DNA of 31,383 nucleotides from Prevotella sp. UBA3776 (GTDB lineage: Bacteria > Bacteroidota > Bacteroidia > Bacteroidales > Bacteroidaceae): NCBI GenBank assembly GCA_002369515.1, contig DFFM01000032.1, positions 52,462-83,844 of the forward strand, given 5' to 3'. Position 1 is the stretch's first letter; each line of letters begins with the position of its first letter. Both the position numbers and the translations under genes were made by a program. Below the pieces are notes generated by a model. It was not told the origin of the DNA and did no database searches. It saw only the letters and a program-made list of their open reading frames with translations. Shown here one piece after another: positions 7,372 through 14,727 of this stretch.

Positions 7372-8781
7372 ATGGAAATATTTCTGATCAGATTGCTCCA
7401 GTTCATACTGGCCATATCGTTGCTTGTGCTGCTCCACGAGGGCGGGCACTTCTTTTTCAGCAAGCTCTTCGGAGTGCGCGTAGAGAAATTCTATCTTTTC
7501 TTCGACCCCAGCATCTGGAAGTGGAACGGAAGCCTGTTCAAGTGGAAGCCCCGCCGGAGCGACACCACCTACGGAGTGGGCTGGCTGCCGCTGGGTGGCT
7601 ACTGCAAGATAGCGGGCATGATAGACGAGAGTTTCGACACCGAACAGATGAAAAAGCCCGCCGAGCCCTGGGAGTTCCGCTCCAAGCCAGCATGGCAGCG
7701 GCTGCTCATCATGATAGGCGGTGTGCTGGTGAACTTCCTGCTGGCCCTGTTCATCTACTCCATGATTCTGTTCTATTGGGGCGACACCTACATCTCGCCC
7801 AAGGACATGACCTACGGCATGAAGTTCAACACCGAAGCCAAACAGCTCGGCTTCCGCGACGGAGACATCCTGGTGGGCACCGACAAACGTGAGTTCAAGG
7901 ACTTCAGCGTAGATCTCTACCGCGACCTTTCTTCGGCCCATCGCGCCGACATCATCCGCAACGGCAAGCCCATGTCCATAAAGTTGCCCGGCGAAATCAG
8001 CCTGCTCACCATGCTCAAGAGCGAGCCTGCCTTTGCCCGGCCGTTCATACCGGCCGTAGTGGATACGGTGCTGCCGGGCACACCTGCCGCCAAATACGGG
8101 CTGGCCAAGGGCGACACCATCAAGGCCCTGAACGGCAAGGCTGTGGATTCGCAAAACGAGCTGACCTTCGAACTGGGACGTCTGGAGGACATGCTCACCG
8201 GTGCCAAGACCAAGGCCGACAGCCTGCGCATACGCACGGCCACCCTCGTAGTAGCCCGCAACACGCAGTTGTCGGAGTGGAAAGGCTCTCATCTCGACAC
8301 CGTGAAGACGGTGCTCACCGAGGACGTGAAGTTCGGCTTCGCCCCCAAGGCCCTGGCTCAACTCTACGAACCCCGCCACGACGAATACAACTTCTTCAAG
8401 AGTTTCCCCGCCGGAGTGAAATATGGCATCGGAGTGCTGCGCGGCTATGTCGATGACATGAAGTATGTGTTCAGTGCCGACGGTGCCAAGTCGCTGGGCG
8501 GTTTCGGGGCCATTGGAAGCCTCTTCCCCGCCACGTGGGACTGGTACATGTTCTGGAAGATGACAGCCTTCCTGTCCATCATCCTCGCCTTCATGAACAT
8601 TCTGCCCATCCCCGCCCTCGACGGAGGCCATGTGCTGTTTTTGCTCTACGAGATGATTACGCGCCGCAAGCCCTCCGAGACGTTCATGATACGAGCCGAG
8701 TATGTGGGCATCGGCCTGCTGATGCTCCTCATGATTGTGGCCAACCTGAACGACATCCTCCGCTGGCTCGGATATATGTAA
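7372..8781 (+). CDS. rseP: RIP metalloprotease RseP (site-2 protease)
   Basis: An inner-membrane zinc protease of the S2P family; E. coli RseP cleaves anti-sigma factor RseA within the membrane. The 469-residue product has HEGGH at residues 22-26 in the first membrane segment (zinc ligands and catalytic Glu), and NILPIPALDGGH with Asp417 as the third ligand in a C-terminal segment. Between them lie two PDZ-like regions (FRDGDILVGT and KYGLAKGDTIKALNGK). Hydrophobic segments at about 8-30, 120-142, 395-425 and 445-465 fit a four-pass protein. It follows dxr as usual in Bacteroidetes. The natural substrate here is unknown. Confidence 0.94.
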   Translation: MEIFLIRLLQFILAISLLVLLHEGGHFFFSKLFGVRVEKFYLFFDPSIWKWNGSLFKWKPRRSDTTYGVGWLPLGGYCKIAGMIDESFDTEQMKKPAEPWEFRSKPAWQRLLIMIGGVLVNFLLALFIYSMILFYWGDTYISPKDMTYGMKFNTEAKQLGFRDGDILVGTDKREFKDFSVDLYRDLSSAHRADIIRNGKPMSIKLPGEISLLTMLKSEPAFARPFIPAVVDTVLPGTPAAKYGLAKGDTIKALNGKAVDSQNELTFELGRLEDMLTGAKTKADSLRIRTATLVVARNTQLSEWKGSHLDTVKTVLTEDVKFGFAPKALAQLYEPRHDEYNFFKSFPAGVKYGIGVLRGYVDDMKYVFSADGAKSLGGFGAIGSLFPATWDWYMFWKMTAFLSIILAFMNILPIPALDGGHVLFLLYEMITRRKPSETFMIRAEYVGIGLLMLLMIVANLNDILRWLGYM

Positions 8782-8792
8782 AAGAAAGTTTA

Positions 8793-8963
8793 CAGCCCCC
8801 CTCTCATCCCCCCTGGGGGGGAAGACCAGCGCACAGCCAATCTCTCCCGTCGGATTCACCCCCTTTAGGGGGGACAGGGGGGCTCCCAGCGCAGCCAATC
8901 TCTCCCCCCAGGGGGAGTCGGAGGGGGCTCAGCTCTCCCCCCAGGGGGAGCCGGAGGGGGCCA
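8793..8963. repeat. Cluster of GC-rich palindromic repeats between rseP and the GH2 gene
   Basis: At least four palindromic cores in 171 bp: CCCCCTCTCATCCCCCCTGG (8798 on), CCCCCTTTAGGGGGGACAGG (about 8859 on), and two nearly identical tandem units of CTCCCCCCAGGGGGAG followed by TCGGAGGGGGC or CCGGAGGGGGC (8902-8963). A linker CCAGCGCACAGCCAATCTCT joins them. The cluster starts 11 bp after the rseP stop and ends at the stop codon of the convergent GH2 gene; it could act as a bidirectional terminator. Confidence 0.9.
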
Positions 8964-11438
8964 TCAAAGTTTGGCGGTGGCGGCAAGCTGTTTGCCACAG
9001 TTCACCGTCAGACGAAGGTCGCCTGCGCCCTGCCGCTCGACGATGACCACCAGCTGGCCGTGGAACAAACGCATGCGGGGCTCCACAAACGACTCCAGCG
9101 AGGTGGGGTCGCCGTTGCAGACAGCCTTGAAGCGTCCAGCCCCCTCCACAGCAAACTCGAGCCCATCAGCAGCGTCGGGACAGAGCGTTCCGTCCTTATC
9201 CACCATGCTCACCGTGACGAACACCAGATCGTCGTAAACCTTGGGCTCGAGCTTCAGCCGGGCCGGCTCGCCCGCTGTGCGCACAACCTGCTGGGCGGCC
9301 GGACGGCCTTCAGCATCGTACGCCACCACGCGCACCTCTCCGGCTTCATACTTCACGTCGTTCCAGCGCAGCCGATAGCGGTCCAGACGATTCTCCTCTC
9401 CCCCAAGCAGGGTCTTACGCCTTCTTCCCTGGCTCTTGCCGTTCACAAAGAGCTCGGCTTCAGGATAGTCGGTATAGCAATAGACCGGCGTCACCTGTCC
9501 CTCCCTGCCGGGCCACGTCCAGTGGGGCAACAGATGGAGCGTATGGTCGCGCCGGTTCCAGTGGCTGCGGTAGAGATAGTATCGGTCCTTGGGCAGCCCA
9601 GCCAAATCGCAGATGCCGAAATAGCTGCTGCGCGCCGGCCAATACTCGTCGTAAGGCGTCGGTTCGCCCAGATAGTCGAAGCCCGTCCATACAAACTCGC
9701 CAATCACCCACGGGTAGTCGTCCTGCCACCGCCAGTCGTCGTCGGGCAGATTGCTCCAGGGGCAGTGCTCCACGTCGTAGCTCGAGCACTGGCCGTCGGC
9801 CTCGCCGACAGCCTTGGGGTCGTAGTTGGGCGAATAGGAGGCAAAGCGCGAGTAGTCGGTCACTTCCACCGGAAACTTATACACGCCACGCGACGAAACC
9901 GTCGATGCCGTTTCGGAGCCCAGCAGAAACCCCTGTGGCAGCTGCTTGATGTTGGTCGCATACTTGTGAACCCGATAGTTGAATCCCGGCACGTCCATCA
10001 CCTGCGCGAAACCGCTCTTCAGCGCATCCTCGGCCCGATCCATGCCCTGGGTGACGGGGCGCGAGGGATCCAGTTTGTGGCAGAGGTCCTGCAGATGGCG
10101 GGCGATGTCGCGCCCCTGCTCGCTCCACTGTTCGGGAATCTCGTTGCCTATCGACCACATCACGATTGAGGGGTGGTTGCGGTTGGCCAGCACGAGGTTG
10201 GTGATGTCGCGGTCGCTCCACTCCTCGAAAAATTGCGCATAGCCGTTTTTGCACTTGGGATAGATCCACATGTCGAACGACTCGGCCATGACCATCAATC
10301 CCAGCGAGTCGCAAACCTCCATCTGCATCTGCGACGGCATGTTGTGGCTTGTGCGGATGGCGTCGGCCCCCATCTCCTTCATCATTTCGGCCTGGCGAAC
10401 CAGGGCACCCCTGTTGACGGCGGCCCCCAACGGTCCCAGGTCGTGGTGCAGACACACCCCCTTTATCTTGCGCGTCTTTCCGTTCAGTTGGAAACCACCC
10501 TCGCGGCCGACGCTGATGGTGCGGATGCCCGTCTTCAAAGACTTCTCGTCCAGCAGCCGCTCGCCGCAGAAGAGCCGCGTACGCAATGTATAGAGATAAG
10601 GCGACTCGGGCGACCACAGCCGCGGCCTTTCCACCGTGGCCACCGTGTGCAACAGCCCGTCAGGCGGAACGACAGCGCGGTGGCTGGCCGCCACGCCGCC
10701 CTGCGCGTCAATCAGCTCCACCACCACCGCCAATCTCTCCCCCGTCTTTCTTTCCCCCCGGGGGGAGCCGGAGGGGGCCTCCACCTTCGTGTCGATGGCC
10801 ACCCGGGCCATGCTGTCGTTGGCCTCCAGCGTACGGAAGTAGGTTCCCCAAGGGTCGATGTGGGTGGCCTCGGTCAGCACCAGCGTCACCGGACGGTAAA
10901 GGCCCGCGCCGGGATACCACCGCGAACTCTCCTCCCGATTCCTCAGTCTCACCTCCAGCTCCACCTTTCCCCCTGCAGGCAGCGCCTCGCGCGCATATTC
11001 GGTCACATCCACGCGAAACGCACTGTAGCCGTAGGCCCAGCCGCCCGCGCGGCGCCCGCCCACATACACTTCGGGCTCGGCCATGGCCCCGTCTATCAGC
11101 AACTCGGCGCGGGCGTAGCCGCGGGGCACATCCACCGTCGTGCGATAGACGCCCTCGCCAATCCACGGCAGGGCGCCCGAGCGGCCACTCTTTTCCGTGG
11201 CCTCCGTCTCACCGTTCTGCTCGATGGCCACCCGTTGCAAGTCCCATTTCTTGTCGAAGGGACCGCTGATGGCCCAATCGTGGGGCACGGCCACCCTCTC
11301 CCACTGTTGCGGGGCCGCGCCCCGTCCAAACAACCATTGGCTGAGGTTGATTTCCCGGCGCACCTGCGCCGTCGCCCCCTGCTGCGGGGGCAGCGCCAGC
11401 GCCAGCAGCGCCAAGGCGAAAAGTTTCAGTTTTTCCAT
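8964..11438 (-). CDS. Secreted glycoside hydrolase family 2 enzyme (beta-galactosidase-like)
   Basis: The 824-residue product has a signal peptide (MEKLKLFALALLALALPPQQGATAQ) and the GH2 order: N-terminal jelly-roll (about 30-200), immunoglobulin-like domain (about 200-310), TIM barrel (about 310-610) and C-terminal beta domains. In the barrel, MWSIGNEIPEQW holds the acid/base Glu433 and WVIGEFVWTGFDY the nucleophile Glu581; IRTSHNMPS is the conserved strand-loop of the family. The sugar specificity cannot be read from the sequence; beta-galactosidase is most likely. A GC-rich palindromic repeat is inserted in frame near residue 223, adding PSGSPRGERKTG. The ATG at 11438 is preferred to a GTG one codon earlier. 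The enzyme probably acts in the periplasm on oligosaccharides. Confidence 0.9.
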   Translation of the reverse strand: MEKLKLFALALLALALPPQQGATAQVRREINLSQWLFGRGAAPQQWERVAVPHDWAISGPFDKKWDLQRVAIEQNGETEATEKSGRSGALPWIGEGVYRTTVDVPRGYARAELLIDGAMAEPEVYVGGRRAGGWAYGYSAFRVDVTEYAREALPAGGKVELEVRLRNREESSRWYPGAGLYRPVTLVLTEATHIDPWGTYFRTLEANDSMARVAIDTKVEAPSGSPRGERKTGERLAVVVELIDAQGGVAASHRAVVPPDGLLHTVATVERPRLWSPESPYLYTLRTRLFCGERLLDEKSLKTGIRTISVGREGGFQLNGKTRKIKGVCLHHDLGPLGAAVNRGALVRQAEMMKEMGADAIRTSHNMPSQMQMEVCDSLGLMVMAESFDMWIYPKCKNGYAQFFEEWSDRDITNLVLANRNHPSIVMWSIGNEIPEQWSEQGRDIARHLQDLCHKLDPSRPVTQGMDRAEDALKSGFAQVMDVPGFNYRVHKYATNIKQLPQGFLLGSETASTVSSRGVYKFPVEVTDYSRFASYSPNYDPKAVGEADGQCSSYDVEHCPWSNLPDDDWRWQDDYPWVIGEFVWTGFDYLGEPTPYDEYWPARSSYFGICDLAGLPKDRYYLYRSHWNRRDHTLHLLPHWTWPGREGQVTPVYCYTDYPEAELFVNGKSQGRRRKTLLGGEENRLDRYRLRWNDVKYEAGEVRVVAYDAEGRPAAQQVVRTAGEPARLKLEPKVYDDLVFVTVSMVDKDGTLCPDAADGLEFAVEGAGRFKAVCNGDPTSLESFVEPRMRLFHGQLVVIVERQGAGDLRLTVNCGKQLAATAKL
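10729..10778. repeat. GC-rich palindromic repeat inside the GH2 coding region
   Basis: GCCAATCTCTCCCCC, then TTCCCCCCGGGGGGAG and CCGGAGGGGGC, matching the intergenic copies at 8902-8963 almost base for base. The host reading frame stays open through it. Confidence 0.88.
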
Positions 11439-11441
11439 CAC

Positions 11442-11657
11442 GCACTTCCAGTTTTTTTAGAATCCATTTTCTTGTCAATAAAAACGGCGAAAGCCACCCG
11501 TTTATTGTTTTGCCCCGTCGGTTTGTTGTTCCTCCCACCCCTTTGACCACAGAACACCGGGCATTGGCCGCAGATATTTTTTCTGGGGAAATGAAACGGG
11601 AATACAGAAAAAAAGCTATATTTGCCGCAGATTCATGCAAAAACCATTCATATAGCA
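11442..11657. other. Divergent intergenic region between GH2 and LRR genes
   Basis: It holds a GTG-ATG start region for the GH2 gene on the left and an LRR-gene promoter on the right. No RNA gene, operator or repeat stands out in the remainder. Confidence 0.5.
11617..11625 (+). promoter_or_regulatory. Probable -7 promoter box of the LRR gene
   Basis: TATATTTGC matches TAnnTTTGC and lies 32 nt before the chosen ATG at 11658. No clear TTTG box is present at 19-21 bp upstream. Confidence 0.45.
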
Positions 11658-12458
11658 ATGAAAACAAAAACGAAAACATCCGCCTCCGCCAGCTTGACCT
11701 GTCATCGCCTGCTGTGCTTGGCAACGTTGCTGCTGCTAGCGTCTCCCCTGCTGCATGCGCAAGGCAGGTCGGGCACCTTGAAAGGACAGATTTCACTTCG
11801 GGGTGAGAATGCCACCATCAGCACCCTGCGCCCTGGCGAGCTCCAAGCCTTGTTTCCACCTGAACTGATCAACGACATCATGCGGGTGCGCATCGAAGGC
11901 CCCATCGACGCAGAAGACATGAAATTCCTCAAGCGACTGGCCACACGAGGCTACGTGAAAAATTCGAAGGGACGCGGCCAGCAGACTTTCCTCGACCTTG
12001 ACCTGCGCCATGCCCAGATTGTCAGAGACACCCCTTTCGGTCGCAACGCCCCCTTGGAGTCATTGCCCAGCAGTGCATTCTCCAGTTGGAACTGTTTGCG
12101 TGACATCAAACTGCCGCAGACCGTGACCGCCATCGACCGTGAAGCCTTCTATGCCTGCAAGTCGTTGGCAAGAATTGTACTGCCCGAAGCCGTCGAGTCG
12201 TTTGGCAAGGAATGTTTCCGAAAGTGCGAGACGCTTTTGGCTTTCCTGTTTCCACCTCGCACAGCAGAGGTGGGCGACCGCATGCTCTACGACTGTGACG
12301 CCCTGCGCGAAGTAGTGATGCCAATAGCCGCTCCGCCACAGGTGAAACATGTCTGCGACGTGAAGCAAGCTGTGCTCATCGTGCCTGTTGGGGCTGCTGC
12401 CACCTACGGCAAAGCCGACGGATGGAAAAAATTCAAGACCATCAGAGAGAGCGAGTGA
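11658..12458 (+). CDS. Small secreted BspA-type leucine-rich repeat protein
   Basis: The 266-residue product starts with a basic n-region and a hydrophobic core ending LLHAQG, a signal peptide. The middle carries about four LRR_5/BspA-like units: LPSSAFSSWNCLRDIKLPQTVTA, IDREAFYACKSLARIVLPEAVES, FGKECFRKCETLLAFLFPPRTAE and VGDRMLYDCDALREVVMPIAA, each with the pattern aFxxCxxLxxIxLP. The N-terminal part before residue 140 I do not recognise. BspA-type proteins of oral and gut Bacteroidales are surface or secreted adhesion-like proteins; a role here is inference. The ATG at 11658 is favoured over one 12 codons earlier because it starts the signal peptide. It converges on the GH3 gene with an 11-bp gap. 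Confidence 0.8.
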   Translation: MKTKTKTSASASLTCHRLLCLATLLLLASPLLHAQGRSGTLKGQISLRGENATISTLRPGELQALFPPELINDIMRVRIEGPIDAEDMKFLKRLATRGYVKNSKGRGQQTFLDLDLRHAQIVRDTPFGRNAPLESLPSSAFSSWNCLRDIKLPQTVTAIDREAFYACKSLARIVLPEAVESFGKECFRKCETLLAFLFPPRTAEVGDRMLYDCDALREVVMPIAAPPQVKHVCDVKQAVLIVPVGAAATYGKADGWKKFKTIRESE

Positions 12459-12469
12459 TCAACACCCTT

Positions 12470-14644
12470 TCAGATGTTGCAGTCCTGGTGCAGTGGCAGA
12501 TTGTCTGACGAACCTCCTACATAAACCGAGAGAGAACCGGGCTCAAGCATCCAAGTCTGTGCTGCCTCGTCCCAATGGCAGAGGTCCTTGCGACGCACGG
12601 CAATGGTTACCGTCTTCTGCTGGCCAGCCTTCAGGGCTATGCGCTGGAAGGCTTTGAGTTCTTTCGCCGGACGGTCGATGTGCGACAGCGGACGCGACAC
12701 ATACACCTGTGCCACCTCCTCGGCATCCGTTGGCGAAAGGTTTTTCAGGACAAACTGCACATCAAGCCCCTCTGCTGTGGGGGTCAGCCGCAAGTCGCTA
12801 TATTCAAACCGCGCGTAGGAAAGACCATGACCAAAGGGATAGGCTACGCCAATGCCCTTGCAGTCGTACCACCGATACCCCACCAGACTCTCTTCGGCAT
12901 AGTTGGCAACGAGTTGCTGTGTGCGCTCGTTGCTTTTTTTGTTTACCAGCCCTACGAATATGTCTTCCTGGGTGTTGGTGGGCTGCTGCTGCGGATAGGA
13001 GTGGGTAGCGTATGCCGGCACATCCTCGAGCCTATTGGGCCAGCTCATGGGCAGTTTGCCCGATGGCGACACCTTCCCTGTCAGCACCTCGGCCAAGGCA
13101 AGCCCGCCCATGGAGCCGTTGAACCACGAAGCCAGCAACGCCGGCGAAACCTCTTTCAACGTACTTACATCGACAGGCGCCCCCGACACAATGACCGTAA
13201 TCAGGCGTTTGTTGGCCTTGGCCAGAGAGCGGGCCAAATGGTCTTGTCCGGAAGGCAGAGCAATGGTGGTGCGGTCGGAGCCTTCGGTTTCCACCTTGCG
13301 GTTGTTTCCGGCGAAGAAGATGACCAGGTCGACGCGTTTGGCGGCTTTCACCGCTTCGTTGTCCCGTGCATAGGTTATCTTCACACGATTGCCAAGCAAC
13401 TGCCGCAAGCCCTCCAAAGGAGTAATCTCGCAGCGGGTCTTCACGCCGGCACCAACACCGCCCTGCGCCATGGGCGTGACGGCATTCTCGCCGACAACAG
13501 CGATGCTCCTGACGTGTTGCAGGTCGATGGGCAGCAGCCGCTCCTCATGTTTTGAATTGGCCAAAGGATCGTTTTTGAGCAGCACCACAGAGCGCCGTGC
13601 CACCTCAAGGGCCACCCCCATCTCCTCAGGGTTGCCCACGGGCTGGCTGTTGGCCACTTCCTTGGCCACGGGTTCCACCGTCAGGCAGACTCTGAGAATC
13701 TCGCGCACACGCTGATTGATGACATTCTCACTCACACTGCCAGCCCTGACAGAGTCGAGCAGAGCTTTGCCCAAGTAGCGGTCGCCGGGCATCTCTACGT
13801 TCAGGCCCGCCACTACGGCATCAACCGTAGAGTGAACGCCTCCCCAGTCGCTGATCACCATGCCTGGAAATCCCCATTGGCGACGCAGAATGGTGTTGAG
13901 CAACAATTCGTTTTCCGAGCACCATCGTCCGTTCACCTTGTTGTAAGCCGCCATCACCCCCCAAGCATCGGCCTCGCGCACAGCCATCTCGAACGGACGC
14001 AGATAGATTTCGTGCATGGCACGGTCAGAGACACGCACATCCACAAAACCACGGTAATTCTCCTGATTGTTCAGTGCATAGTGCTTCAGACAGACGGCCG
14101 TGCCTTGTTCCTGCGCCCCGCGGGTGTAGGCCACGGCCAGTTGGCCGCTGAGCAGCGGGTCCTCACTCAGATACTCATAGGTGCGCCCGCCAGTGGGAAT
14201 GCGCTGAATATTGATGGCTGGTCCCAAAATCATATCCTTTCCGCGCAACCTGGCCTCATGGCTCATGGCGCGACCGTAAGCGTAGGCCCACTCAGTGCTC
14301 CATGTCGCAGCCAGCGCCGACCCAGTAGGAAAGAACGTGGCCGAGTCGGTGGAAAGATGGAGCGAGTTCCACGAGTGGGGTTCCATTTCTTCGCGAATGC
14401 CAAAGGGACCGTCGGCATACTCTACGTCGGCAATGCCCAGCCGTGGTATGCCTGCCGAGGAAAACATGTTTTTGCCGTGGAGCATGGCTATCTTTTCTTC
14501 GAGCGTCATGCTCTTGATGATGTCGTCTATCTGCTGCTCATGTTGCAGCAGCTTGGAAGTATAGGGCTGAGCCCCCACCGAACAAAAAGCCGACAAAAAA
14601 GCGGCCAATGCCATTGTTTTTCCTATCGGCCAGCGACCTTTCAT
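12470..14644 (-). CDS. Secreted glycoside hydrolase family 3 enzyme (beta-glucosidase-like)
   Basis: The 724-residue product has a signal peptide (MALAAFLSAFCSVGAQ) and the GH3 order: TIM-barrel domain with GPAINIQRIPTGGRTYEYLSEDP and CLKHYALNNQ, the nucleophile motif GMVISDWGG (Asp266), the alpha/beta sandwich domain (VLLKNDP, IAVVGENA), and a C-terminal fibronectin III-like domain (EEVAQVYVSRPLSHIDRPAKELKAF, about 630-710). Substrate is uncertain; beta-glucosidase or a related exo-beta-glycosidase is likely. The same frame stays open upstream but the ATG at 14644 gives the signal peptide. It lies 83 bp after the GH42-like gene on the same strand, so both are probably co-expressed. Confidence 0.92.
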   Translation of the reverse strand: MKGRWPIGKTMALAAFLSAFCSVGAQPYTSKLLQHEQQIDDIIKSMTLEEKIAMLHGKNMFSSAGIPRLGIADVEYADGPFGIREEMEPHSWNSLHLSTDSATFFPTGSALAATWSTEWAYAYGRAMSHEARLRGKDMILGPAINIQRIPTGGRTYEYLSEDPLLSGQLAVAYTRGAQEQGTAVCLKHYALNNQENYRGFVDVRVSDRAMHEIYLRPFEMAVREADAWGVMAAYNKVNGRWCSENELLLNTILRRQWGFPGMVISDWGGVHSTVDAVVAGLNVEMPGDRYLGKALLDSVRAGSVSENVINQRVREILRVCLTVEPVAKEVANSQPVGNPEEMGVALEVARRSVVLLKNDPLANSKHEERLLPIDLQHVRSIAVVGENAVTPMAQGGVGAGVKTRCEITPLEGLRQLLGNRVKITYARDNEAVKAAKRVDLVIFFAGNNRKVETEGSDRTTIALPSGQDHLARSLAKANKRLITVIVSGAPVDVSTLKEVSPALLASWFNGSMGGLALAEVLTGKVSPSGKLPMSWPNRLEDVPAYATHSYPQQQPTNTQEDIFVGLVNKKSNERTQQLVANYAEESLVGYRWYDCKGIGVAYPFGHGLSYARFEYSDLRLTPTAEGLDVQFVLKNLSPTDAEEVAQVYVSRPLSHIDRPAKELKAFQRIALKAGQQKTVTIAVRRKDLCHWDEAAQTWMLEPGSLSVYVGGSSDNLPLHQDCNI

Positions 14645-14727
14645 TCCTCTGAACAATGAACAAAACATGTTGAACATAGGTGTATTTAGTGTTAAGCGTT
14701 GAACATTGAACTTTAAATCTCTGCCTT
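14645..14727. repeat. Low-complexity GTTCAA-type repeat in the GH42-like/GH3 gap
   Basis: On the minus strand the gap contains repeated GTTCAATGTTCAAC, TATGTTCAACATG and GTTCATTGTTCAG words, similar in style to the other short-unit fillers in this window. It lies directly between a stop codon and the next start. No ribosome site other than AGAGGA near the GH3 ATG. Confidence 0.65.

Noticed and set aside
8535..10169. Long plus-strand frame opposite the GH2 gene and rseP end
   Set aside because: It is a shadow of the high-GC minus-strand GH2 frame; its sequence is rich in His, Arg, Gly and Pro and lacks any family motif, while GH2 is well supported.
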